Assembly: GCA_934644965.1 (NCBI GenBank)
Contig: CAKUDG010000001.1
Span: forward strand, 297,064 to 361,063
Origin: an uncultured Victivallales bacterium
GTDB lineage: Bacteria; Verrucomicrobiota; Lentisphaeria; Victivallales; UBA1829
Direction of reading: 5' to 3'
Length of the DNA: 64,000 nucleotides
The notes beneath the pieces were generated by a model that saw only the letters and a program-made list of their open reading frames with translations, searched no databases and was not told where the DNA came from. Below, piece after piece: positions 42,821 to 51,031 of the stretch (position 1 is its first letter; each line of letters opens with the position of its first letter). Made by a program: the position numbers and the translations under genes.

Positions 42821-43373
42821 AGGAAACAGCTCTGTCCAGGAATCGTAGAGTTCAGGATCGTAGAGAGTTCAGGAATCCCGTAGTCCGGGAATCTGCTGAA
42901 TGGGAAAAGCGGAAAAGGTGAAGGAATCAGCGGGGGGAAATCCCTTCCTTTTTCCCTCCCGACCACTTTCTTCTTCTCCTCCGCCTGCCCTGCGTTCGCT
43001 TTCCTTACGCCTCTTTCCTCACCAGCCTGTGATTTCCGGGGGCTGACTGGAGTTCCCGTTCCGCCTCCGCCTCTGCCCGCTGTGATCCGGCTGACGGGCT
43101 TCCTCCTGCACTCCGCTTTGTTAGAATTTCGTTAAACCGGAAGTTCCGGGGGGATTGGAAGGCCCGGGAAAAGTTGATTTCAAATGGAGTTCCTGTACAG
43201 TACCAGCACATCCGGGAAGGCCTTTTCCCCGACTTTCTCTTCCGAAGCGGAGAAGGGAAACGGGGAAGAAAAACCGGAGGCGGATTCAGAGATCACGGGG
43301 AAGTCCCGGGATGGATGTAGATGGTCCGGATTTGAGATGCGACTTTGATAAAAACAGCAGCAGGGAGTATGAA
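42821..43373. other. Intergenic region before the calcium pump
   Basis: 550 bp. It begins with three imperfect copies of a ~16-bp unit (42837-42883). A TAGAAT -10-like box near 43120 lacks a good -35. The pump frame is open back to 43155, but that part is Arg/Pro-rich and unlike the family, so it is treated as noncoding. Confidence 0.4.
42837..42883. repeat. Imperfect 16-bp triple repeat
   Basis: CAGGAATCGTAGAGTT (42837-42852), CAGGATCGTAGAGAGTT (42853-42869) and CAGGAATCCCGTAG (42870-42883), immediately after the prepilin-like gene. Confidence 0.6.
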
Positions 43374-46187
43374 ATGCCGTCTGACGATTCATGGGGAAAA
43401 CAGGGGCTCAGCACGCAGGAAGCGGAAAAGGAACGCGGGATCTGCGGGGAGAACATTCTTGCCCGGGCGGAACGGGATCCCTGGTGGAAACAGTTTCTGA
43501 GGAAGTTCAACGATCCGGTCATCCGGATTCTGATGCTGGCGGCAGTTCTCTCTGGAGCGACGGGGGGACTCGTGGAAGGACTGGGCATTCTGCTGGCGGT
43601 CGTTCTGGCAACAGGGATTTCTTTTCTCAGCGAATACCGGGCAGGCAGAGAATTCGACATCCTGAATCAGGTGGATGATGAGATTCCCGTCAAAACTTTC
43701 CGCGACGGGAAACTCATGAACCTTCCCAGGCGGAGCCTCGTGACAAAAGACGTCATTCTTCTGGAAACGGGCGAGGAAATTCCGGCGGACGCCGAAGTTC
43801 TGGAAGCCGTCAATTTCCATGTGGACCAGTCGAAATTCACCGGCGAGCCGGAACCGGTTCCCAAAATGCCTTCCTCCGCGCCGGGATTTGCGGAACTGGA
43901 GGAAGCCACCTACCCCCACCACGTGCTTCTCCGCGGCTCCACGGTTCTCGACGGCCATGCCTGCGCAAGAGTCACCGCGGTCGGGCCGGAAACGGTTATG
44001 GGCCGCACCGCCCTCGCCGCCAGCGAAGACTCCGGGAACCAGACCCCCCTTCAGAAGCAGCTCAGCTCCCTTGGCAGGGTCATTGCGGCGGCGGGAATTC
44101 TCCTTTCCGCGGCGCTGTTCGCGATTCTTTTTGCCGAAGCGCTTTTCTCCGGGGAACTCCCGCTCGATATCGGCCGCTATTCGGAAAAAGAGCTGCTGAA
44201 CACGCTGCTGGGATTCTTCATGATCGCAGTGACGCTGATCGTGGTGGCGGTGCCGGAAGGGCTTGCCATGAGCGTTACGCTGAGCCTGGCATGCAGCATG
44301 AGACGCATGGTGGCAAGCAACTGCCTGGTGCGGAAACTTCATGCCTGCGAAACCATCGGAGCCGCCACCGTCATCTGCACGGACAAAACCGGAACCCTCA
44401 CCATGAACCGGATGCACGTCCGGCAGTTTCACACGCCGGACGGAAAAACTTTTTCAGAAGCGGATTTCAGCACGGATTCTTCCGCCGCAGGACTCCGCGA
44501 TTCCATCTGCGTCAACTCCACCGCCAATCTCTCCGGACAGGATGAAAAGAAGGATGAAAAAGACACGACGCAAAGCGCCGGAACGGAAGTCCTCGGCAAT
44601 CCGACGGAAGGAGCGCTGCTGCTCTGGGTGGAGAAAAACGGAGCGGACTACCGGAAGATCCGCGAATCGGAACAGATCGTCCGGCAGTGGACCTTCAGCA
44701 GCGAACGGAAATTCATGGCGACTCTGACGGAAAAGAATTTCCATATCAAAGGAGCCCCCGAAATCGTGCTGGAGCGTTGCGATTTCTACCGGGATTCCGC
44801 AGGGAACGTCCTTCCGCTGGACAGGGAGAAACGCGAAGCCGTTGCGGCCTCCTTCCGGCAGGCGCAGTCCGAAGGCAGCCGAACACTCGCCTTCGCCTGC
44901 CGGGATCCGGAAACGCTCCATGACGAATGCGACGACGTCTGTGACCTGGCTGCGGGACTGACCTATCTGGGATTTGTCAGCATCGCCGATCCGGTGCGCA
45001 GGGAAGTTCCCGCCGCGGTCGCCTCCTGCCGCAATGCGGGCATTGAAGTGAAGGTCGTGACGGGCGACACTCCCGCAACCGCCTGCGAAATCGGACGGCA
45101 GATCGGACTCTGGAAGAAAGATCAGTCACCCGCACCCACTGCCGTAAACACTGCCGCACCCACTGCCGTAAACACTGCCGGACCAGAAGCGGAGGATCAT
45201 CCTTCCCTGCTCACCCCGGGAACAGAAGAGGGAAAAGGGAAAAAAGTCTGGAACGGAAAGGATTTTCTGGCACTGGAGGGAGAAGAGGAAACTCTTCAGG
45301 CGGCCCGGGAACTTTCCATCATTGCGAGGGCACGGCCGGAGGACAAACTGAAACTGGTCTGTGCTCTTCAGAAACAGGGACAGGTCGTCGCCGTGACGGG
45401 CGACGGGACCAATGATGCGCCTGCCCTGAATCATGCGGATGTCGGAATCGCCATGGGGAAAAGCGGCACCGCCGTCGCCCGGGAAGCCGCCGACATCATT
45501 CTGCTGGACGACTCCTTCCAGAGCATTGTGAACGCTGTACTCTGGGGACGCTCGCTGTATTTGAACATCCAGCGTTTTCTCGTGTTCCAGCTGACCATCA
45601 ACGTTGCGGCCGTCGGGATTGCTCTGAGCGGTCCCTTTCTGGGTGTCTCGATGCCCCTGACGGTTATCCAGATGCTCTGGATCAACCTCATCATGGACAC
45701 CTTTGCAGCGCTGGCCCTGGCCACCGAGCCGCCCGATCCGGAACTCATGAAACGTCCGCCGAGGTCTCCTGACGCCTTCATCGTGACGGCGGCCATGGCG
45801 CGGAACATCTTCGGGACGGCGTTTTTTTATGTTGTCCTTTTCGCAGGCATGCTTCTTCTCTGGCAGAAGGACGACGGGGGCATCTCAGCCAGAGAACTTT
45901 CCATCATTTTCACGGTATTCGTCATGCTTCAGTTCTGGAATCTTTTCAATGTCAGGACCTTCGGCACTTCGGAATCCACCTTCGGAAAGCTCCGCGGCAA
46001 CCGGGTGTTCACGGGGATCGCAGGATTCATTTTCATCATGCAGATTCTGATTGTCCAGTTCGGAGGGAACTTTTTCAGGACCGTGCCTCTCTCCCCTGCA
46101 GAATGGGCAGTCATCATCGGAGGGACTTCGTGCGTGCTCTGGGTGGGAGAACTCAAGCGTCTCGTCTGCCGTCTTTCGGGGAAGTGA
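43374..46187 (+). CDS. Calcium-type P-type ATPase (PMCA/IIB-like)
   Basis: 937 residues from the ATG at 43374, which has GGGAG 6 nt upstream; starts at 43155 or 43311 would add a non-homologous Arg-rich leader. The phosphorylation site is ICTDKTGTLTMN (Asp337). The actuator loop FTGEPEPV stands where TGES is usual. Other motifs are VAVPEGLAMSVTLSLA (M4 ion site, PEGL type of calcium pumps), KGAPEIVLERC (nucleotide domain) and VTGDGTNDAPALNHADVG (hinge). About ten helices, with WINLIMDTFAALALATEPP in M6. It should expel Ca2+ from the cytoplasm. A duplicated linker (45132-45179) is inserted between the P-domain segments. No autoinhibitory C-terminal tail is present. Confidence 0.92.
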   Translation: MPSDDSWGKQGLSTQEAEKERGICGENILARAERDPWWKQFLRKFNDPVIRILMLAAVLSGATGGLVEGLGILLAVVLATGISFLSEYRAGREFDILNQVDDEIPVKTFRDGKLMNLPRRSLVTKDVILLETGEEIPADAEVLEAVNFHVDQSKFTGEPEPVPKMPSSAPGFAELEEATYPHHVLLRGSTVLDGHACARVTAVGPETVMGRTALAASEDSGNQTPLQKQLSSLGRVIAAAGILLSAALFAILFAEALFSGELPLDIGRYSEKELLNTLLGFFMIAVTLIVVAVPEGLAMSVTLSLACSMRRMVASNCLVRKLHACETIGAATVICTDKTGTLTMNRMHVRQFHTPDGKTFSEADFSTDSSAAGLRDSICVNSTANLSGQDEKKDEKDTTQSAGTEVLGNPTEGALLLWVEKNGADYRKIRESEQIVRQWTFSSERKFMATLTEKNFHIKGAPEIVLERCDFYRDSAGNVLPLDREKREAVAASFRQAQSEGSRTLAFACRDPETLHDECDDVCDLAAGLTYLGFVSIADPVRREVPAAVASCRNAGIEVKVVTGDTPATACEIGRQIGLWKKDQSPAPTAVNTAAPTAVNTAGPEAEDHPSLLTPGTEEGKGKKVWNGKDFLALEGEEETLQAARELSIIARARPEDKLKLVCALQKQGQVVAVTGDGTNDAPALNHADVGIAMGKSGTAVAREAADIILLDDSFQSIVNAVLWGRSLYLNIQRFLVFQLTINVAAVGIALSGPFLGVSMPLTVIQMLWINLIMDTFAALALATEPPDPELMKRPPRSPDAFIVTAAMARNIFGTAFFYVVLFAGMLLLWQKDDGGISARELSIIFTVFVMLQFWNLFNVRTFGTSESTFGKLRGNRVFTGIAGFIFIMQILIVQFGGNFFRTVPLSPAEWAVIIGGTSCVLWVGELKRLVCRLSGK
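45132..45179 (+). repeat. Perfect 24-bp tandem repeat inside the P-type ATPase gene
   Basis: Two identical 24-bp units (45132-45155, 45156-45179) encode the repeated octapeptide APTAVNTA in a surface linker. The frame is kept. Confidence 0.9.
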
Positions 46188-46582
46188 GCTTGTCCCCGGG
46201 ATGCCCCTCCTCCCCGGGAAAGAAAACTTCTCCGGGAGAGGCTGAAGATTCTCACGCCTCTGTTTCCCCGACACAGTGCCCGGACCTGTTTCCTCCACGC
46301 AAAACTGAAAAATCTGCAAGCAAACTTGAAAAGCAGAAAAAGAAGGGCTATCTTAGTGTTCTTTCCCGCATCTCCTGATATCATATCTTATGGACTGGCA
46401 GACTGAACGCGGGATTCACAGTTTTCTGCGGAATTCATACAAGTAAAATGCGGGAAATTCAACAAGAGGCCGGCGGGATACTCCAAGCGAAGAACCGCCC
46501 CTGAGGCATACCGGATCTCCTGCGGAGACAGACAGCAAATCACGACAGACCGCCTGACCTCAACATCGACCGGGAACAAGAA
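46188..46582. other. Intergenic region and leader of the MsbA-like gene
   Basis: 395 bp. CCCGGG-rich hairpins near 46195-46225 may end the pump transcript, but no T-run follows them. The promoter at 46326-46354 leaves a ~220-nt leader. Confidence 0.4.
46326..46354 (+). promoter_or_regulatory. Promoter candidate for the MsbA-like exporter
   Basis: TTGAAA (46326-46331), 17 bp, TATCTT (46349-46354). Start near 46361. Confidence 0.5.
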
Positions 46583-48628
46583 ATGAGCAAACGCAACGAA
46601 AATGAAAAAGATTTCAAATCCGTCAGCTATTTCAGACTTCTGAAATGCTGCAAGCCATACTGGTTCCGCCTGACCATCGGCATAGTGGCCGGACTGGTGG
46701 TGGGCGGCTCCCTCTTCGGCAGCATGATGATGATTCCCAATATGCTGATGATCGTGGACCAGGATTCCGCCACCAGACAGCAGCTGAATCAGACCGCGGC
46801 CCGGATCGTTGAAGAAACGGGAAAGCCCGGACTGACAGCGGAGGAAAAAGAAAAGGCCGTCGCCGAACTGCTGCATCCGACGGACAATGACCCGAAACTG
46901 ACGAAAGCCATGAATGAACTCCGGAAATATTCGGAGAAACTGGGGCTACCCGTCCATGTGGGAAAGACCTCGATTGAAGTGGAGAAGCCGTTTGAGTTTT
47001 CCTTCCCCGTGGTGGACAGTTTCGGACGGATCACCTGGCAGTTCTTTGCGATCTACGTGGTGCTTTTCATTCTCATCTGGACGCTGAAAAATATTGCAAC
47101 GTTCATCAACCACTATTTCACGCGCTGGGTGGGCGCACGCGTCATTACGGATATGCGCAACGACATCTATCAGTGTCTGCTGGGGCAATCTCTGAAATTC
47201 TACGGGAAGCAGGACATCGGGCACCTCATCAGCCGCTGCACGAACGACACTTCCGCCATGGAAAGTTCGGTTTCCGACACTATAGCGGACGCAACGCGCT
47301 GTCCGATCGAAATTGTCGCCTGTGCCGCCGCCATCATCACGGCGAGCTGGAACTACGGGAACTACGGGCTGCTTCTTCTGCTGTTCATCGGGATGCCGGC
47401 CTGTGTACTGCCCATCATCATTCTGGCGCGGAAAATCCGCAAGATCTACAAGAAGTCCTTTGCGAAGATCGCCGACATTCTTTCCCGCATGCATGAAACG
47501 TTCACGGGAATCATGATCATCAAGGCATACAATACGGAAAAACACGAAATGAACGTGTTCCGGCGCGCGAACGACAAATACTTCCGGACCGTGATCCATG
47601 CGACTTTCCTTCAGCTGATGATGCAGCCGCTGATGGAAGTTGTCGCCATTGCTGCGACGCTGATCTTTCTGCTCTACTCCTACAGCCGGGGAGTGAACAT
47701 CACGGAAATGCTGGTGATCCTGGCGCCTGCGATTCTGGCCTACCGTCCGATCAAGGATCTGGCGAAGGTCGTTTCTCATCTCCAGCGGAGCATGGCGGCG
47801 GCGGACCGTTATTTTGCGCTGATCGACACGGACACTTCCATCAAAGAAGATCCGCATCCGGTGGAACTGAAGCAGTTTGAGCGCGGCATTGAATTCCGGG
47901 ACGTCCGTTTCGCCTATGAGGACAAGCAGATACTGGACGGGATCTCTTTCCGGATTCCGAAAGGAAGCATGGTCGCGGTGGTCGGGCAGACCGGTTCCGG
48001 GAAAACCACCATTGCCAATCTGATCGCACGTTTTTACGACGTCAATTCCGGAGAGGTGCTGATCGATGATATTCCGGTGCGCAAATATTCAATCAAGTCC
48101 CTCCGCGCCCACATCGGGATCGTCACACAGGATCCGATTCTGTTCAACGACACCATTGCGAACAACATTTCCTACGGTTGCCGGGACGTCAGCCGGGAAG
48201 ACATCGTCCTCGCCGCGAAACAGGCAAACGCCCATGACTTCATTGTGGACGGACGCCACCGCGAAGGTTATGACACGGAAGTCGGGGAAAAGGGCTGCAA
48301 ACTCAGCGGCGGAGAAAAACAGCGTGTGGCCATTGCAAGAGCCATTCTGAAAAATCCGCCGATCCTGATTCTGGACGAAGCCACCAGCGCACTGGACACG
48401 GTCACGGAAAAACTGGTTCAGGACGCTCTCAATCGTGTCATGTCCAACAGAACGGTTTTCGCCATAGCGCACAGGCTGAGCACCATTCAGTATGCGGATT
48501 TGATCATTGTGCTGGACAAGGGGCACATTGTCGAATCCGGCACTCATGCGGAGCTCCTGGCAAAGGGTGGAAGATACAAACGCCTTCATGATACGCAGTT
48601 TGCCGTGCAGCAGAATGACGGGATTTGA
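46583..48628 (+). CDS. MsbA-like ABC exporter (lipid/multidrug)
   Basis: 681 residues, about 100 longer than MsbA. The extra length is mainly a polar segment (about residues 55-148) between helix 1 (about 30-52) and helix 2 (about 150-170), predicted outside the membrane. The rest is a standard half-transporter: six helices, coupling segments (FYGKQDIGHLISRCTNDTSAMES), then an ATPase domain with GQTGSGKTT, LSGGEKQRVAIARAIL and ILILDEATSALD plus the HRLSTI switch. It would act as a homodimer. Given waaG and waaP in the same region, flipping LPS core-lipid A across the inner membrane is a reasonable but unproven role. Confidence 0.9.
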   Translation: MSKRNENEKDFKSVSYFRLLKCCKPYWFRLTIGIVAGLVVGGSLFGSMMMIPNMLMIVDQDSATRQQLNQTAARIVEETGKPGLTAEEKEKAVAELLHPTDNDPKLTKAMNELRKYSEKLGLPVHVGKTSIEVEKPFEFSFPVVDSFGRITWQFFAIYVVLFILIWTLKNIATFINHYFTRWVGARVITDMRNDIYQCLLGQSLKFYGKQDIGHLISRCTNDTSAMESSVSDTIADATRCPIEIVACAAAIITASWNYGNYGLLLLLFIGMPACVLPIIILARKIRKIYKKSFAKIADILSRMHETFTGIMIIKAYNTEKHEMNVFRRANDKYFRTVIHATFLQLMMQPLMEVVAIAATLIFLLYSYSRGVNITEMLVILAPAILAYRPIKDLAKVVSHLQRSMAAADRYFALIDTDTSIKEDPHPVELKQFERGIEFRDVRFAYEDKQILDGISFRIPKGSMVAVVGQTGSGKTTIANLIARFYDVNSGEVLIDDIPVRKYSIKSLRAHIGIVTQDPILFNDTIANNISYGCRDVSREDIVLAAKQANAHDFIVDGRHREGYDTEVGEKGCKLSGGEKQRVAIARAILKNPPILILDEATSALDTVTEKLVQDALNRVMSNRTVFAIAHRLSTIQYADLIIVLDKGHIVESGTHAELLAKGGRYKRLHDTQFAVQQNDGI

Positions 48629-49021
48629 TTCCCGCTCCTCCGCCTCTGAAGACAGAAGAGCCGAAGCTGCCGGATCGGACATCTCCGGCATGGGCAGGAA
48701 GAAACAGATGATGCCCGGCAGGAGGGGGAAAAAAGAGGAGGTCCCGGGCACATGTTTTTTCCTCTCCTCTCATCCTGGGGGAAACGTTTCATTCCGTCGT
48801 CATGCGCTCTTTCGTCTGATTTTCACTCTGCGCATTCTCCCGGATGATTCGGGCGGGGGAAGTTTTTCCCGACACGTTCTTCCCACTTTCCCACCCGCCG
48901 CAGAGAGGGGAAGCAGCAAAGAAAAGACGCTGTAAAACTTTCCCTGATTTTCCCGGATGAAGCATTTGACAACTGAGAGAATGATGATATATTAAGGACT
49001 CATGTGAATGAGACTTGCGAT
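48629..49021. other. Intergenic region before the tRNA pair
   Basis: 390 bp with no supported gene. A 6-bp GCCGGA/TCCGGC hairpin lies near 48668-48688 without a T-run. The tRNA promoter is at 48966-48993. Confidence 0.4.
48966..48993 (+). promoter_or_regulatory. tRNA-Gly/tRNA-Tyr promoter
   Basis: TTGACA (48966-48971), 16 bp, TATATT (48988-48993). Start near 49000, 22 nt before tRNA-Gly. Confidence 0.7.
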
Positions 49022-49095
49022 GCGGGTATAGTTCAAAGGTAGAACATTAGCCTTCCAAGCTAATTGTGAGGGTTCGATTCCCTCTACCCGCTCCA
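49022..49095 (+). tRNA. tRNA-Gly (TCC)
   Basis: 74 nt including an encoded CCA. Acceptor GCGGGTA pairs with TACCCGC. The anticodon arm TTAGC-CTTCCAA-GCTAA gives TCC. T loop GTTCGATTC. Confidence 0.96.
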
Positions 49096-49107
49096 GATTT
49101 CCAGCAG

Positions 49108-49192
49108 GGTGGGGTTGCAGAGCGGCCAAATGCAGTAGACTGTAAATCTACCGGTTACACCTTCGATGGTTCGAATCCATCCCCCACCACCA
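49108..49192 (+). tRNA. tRNA-Tyr (GTA)
   Basis: 85 nt including an encoded CCA, 12 bp after tRNA-Gly. Acceptor GGTGGGG pairs with CCCCACC. The anticodon arm GTAGA-CTGTAAA-TCTAC gives GTA. A long variable arm is present, as expected for bacterial tRNA-Tyr. Confidence 0.96.
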
Positions 49193-49326
49193 TTTCCAAA
49201 GTACAGCCGGTGATTCTGGCGGTTCGGTTTGCTTTTCTTTGTTTTCCGTTCTGCCGAAAATGCGAATGCGTGAGTTCAGTCAGACTGGAATCACGATTTC
49301 CCACAAACGCATCAGAAGGAATATTC

Positions 49327-49782
49327 ATGAAAATTCGTCAGGCAAAAGACCCCGATGCGGAAATCCTTTCAGAACTGTGGCAAAGAAGCATCCGGGAGAT
49401 TTGCGGACAGTGTTATCCCCCCGAAATCATCGAAGCATGGGCGTCGGACAAAACGCCGCGCAGGATCCGGGAACTGCTCCGATGTGAAGAATTCTTCTTC
49501 CTCGCCGAAAAAGACGGACATCCCGCCGGATTCTGCTGCGGCTCTTTTTCTCTCGGCACTCTCGCCATTTATGTTTCCCCGGACGACACCGGAAGCGGAG
49601 TCGGGAAAAAACTCCTGCGTACCCTCGAAGCACTGGCCCGCTTTGAAGGGAAAAAATCCCTGGCCTTCCACAGCTCTCTCAATGCAATCGGATTTTATGA
49701 AAAATCAGGTTATATCCGCAGCGGGGCACCCATCACTCATCAGGGGAAAACGGCCATTCCGATCCGAAAAGATCTTCTCTGA
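49327..49782 (+). CDS. GNAT-family N-acetyltransferase
   Basis: 151 residues from the ATG at 49327 (AAGGAA 8 nt upstream); the longer open frame starting at 49066 runs through the tRNAs and is not real. Features: MKIRQAKDPDAEILSELWQRS start, FFLAEKDGHPAGFCCG strand, LAIYVSPDDTGSGVGKKLLRTLE (acetyl-CoA loop, matching the Q/RxxGxG/A type) and AIGFYEKSGYI. It transfers an acetyl group from acetyl-CoA; the substrate is unknown. It follows the tRNA pair and may be read through from their promoter. Confidence 0.88.
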   Translation: MKIRQAKDPDAEILSELWQRSIREICGQCYPPEIIEAWASDKTPRRIRELLRCEEFFFLAEKDGHPAGFCCGSFSLGTLAIYVSPDDTGSGVGKKLLRTLEALARFEGKKSLAFHSSLNAIGFYEKSGYIRSGAPITHQGKTAIPIRKDLL

Positions 49783-49871
49783 GCAGAGCAATACCGCAAT
49801 CCAGTTGTGAAAAGTGCTTTTTTTTGCATTTTTTTCAAAAAAAAGAAATGGTAATCCCGAAAAAACGGTAT

Positions 49872-49877
49872 TATATT
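49872..49877 (+). promoter_or_regulatory. -10 element upstream of the moxR-like gene
   Basis: TATATT (49872-49877) lies about 60 nt before the ATG at 49937, downstream of a T/A-tract-rich segment (49818-49850). No -35 match was seen, so regulator dependence is possible. Confidence 0.35.
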
Positions 49878-49936
49878 CTGCAGTGAGGTTTTCTCAGGAA
49901 TGCGTTTTTTTGTCATTCAGAAAACAGGAGTCTCAA

Positions 49937-51010
49937 ATGCCCGATGCCAAACCGGAATCCGGGATCATGCCGGAGCCCGATGAAATAAATGCCATTTCCC
50001 GCAAACTGGAACAGATCCTTCAAAAACTCGACTCCTGCTTGTTCGGACGGACCCGTCTGCACCGCCTGCTCCTGACCGCCATCCTTGCCAGAGGCCATGT
50101 CCTGCTCGAAGGACTCCCGGGACTCGGGAAAACCGCACTGGTCAACGCCCTCGGACAACTGCTGGATCTGACCTTCAGACGCGTTCAGTTCACTCCGGAC
50201 CTGCTGCCGGGAGATATTCTGGGAGCTCATATCCTCCAGGAAGCCGCTTCCGGGCACAGAGAAATGCGCTTCCAGCGGGGACCGGTTTTCACACATCTGC
50301 TGCTCGGAGACGAAATCAACAGAGCCTCTCCGAAAACTCAGTCTGCCCTGCTCGAAGCCATGCAGGAACGGACCGTCACCCTCATGGGGGAGACGATGGT
50401 GTTGCCGGACCCTTTCTTCGTCCTGGCAACACAAAATCCCATTGAACTCGAAGGAACCTATCCCCTGCCGGAAGCCCAGCTGGACCGTTTTCTCTTCAAA
50501 CTGAATGTGGATGCCCCGGACGTTGCATCACTAGAACGGATCGTTCTGGAACGTCACAGAGGAGAAGCACCCGTTTTCAAGCCGGAGATGGGGAAGGAGG
50601 ATCTGAAGGAAGCCTTTGCCATGGTGGACCGCATCCGGATACCTCGCGCGGTAGCCTCCTACATTGCACGGATGGTGAAAAATTCGGATCCTGAAGCAGG
50701 AATTCCGGGGCTTTCCTGTTACATACGTCACGGGGCATCGCCCAGGGCGGCGATTGCCATTGCAGAAAGCGCCCGCGCCCTGGCGCTTCTGGATTCCAGG
50801 CCGACAGCAGGTTTTGCTGATGTAAACGAGGTCGCTCCCTGGGCCATTCAGCATAGAATCACTTTGGAGTACCGTGCGAAAGCAGAGAAGATCAGTCCCT
50901 ATGAATTGGCCCTGAAAATCCGCGATGCCACGGAAACGGGCAAAAGCGGGCTTCCCGCCGGAGTCGAGCTTTCAGCTGCGAACAACAGGACGGAATCCGC
51001 CATCGTTTAG
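49937..51010 (+). CDS. MoxR-family AAA+ ATPase
   Basis: 357 residues from the ATG at 49937, preceded by CAGGAG. Walker A is GLPGLGKT (59-66). Other MoxR markers are FTPDLLPGDILGA, RGPVFTHLLLGDEINRASPKTQSALLEAMQE (Walker B), FVLATQNPIELEGTYPLPEAQLDRF and GASPRAAIAI. MoxR proteins act as chaperones that mature partner proteins, usually encoded next to DUF58 and von Willebrand-A genes. Here neither follows. Instead it sits 21 bp before a PAS-domain membrane protein and then an MFS transporter, an unusual pairing. Confidence 0.94.
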   Translation: MPDAKPESGIMPEPDEINAISRKLEQILQKLDSCLFGRTRLHRLLLTAILARGHVLLEGLPGLGKTALVNALGQLLDLTFRRVQFTPDLLPGDILGAHILQEAASGHREMRFQRGPVFTHLLLGDEINRASPKTQSALLEAMQERTVTLMGETMVLPDPFFVLATQNPIELEGTYPLPEAQLDRFLFKLNVDAPDVASLERIVLERHRGEAPVFKPEMGKEDLKEAFAMVDRIRIPRAVASYIARMVKNSDPEAGIPGLSCYIRHGASPRAAIAIAESARALALLDSRPTAGFADVNEVAPWAIQHRITLEYRAKAEKISPYELALKIRDATETGKSGLPAGVELSAANNRTESAIV

Positions 51011-51031
51011 AAGTGTGAAACAGAACGGATC

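Noticed and set aside
43155..43373. N-terminal extension of the P-type ATPase
   Set aside because: Arg/Pro-rich and without family similarity. The ATG at 43374 has a well-placed GGGAG.
49066..49326. Longer start for the GNAT gene
   Set aside because: The frame runs through tRNA-Gly and tRNA-Tyr. The ATG at 49327 has a proper ribosome site and matches the usual GNAT start.
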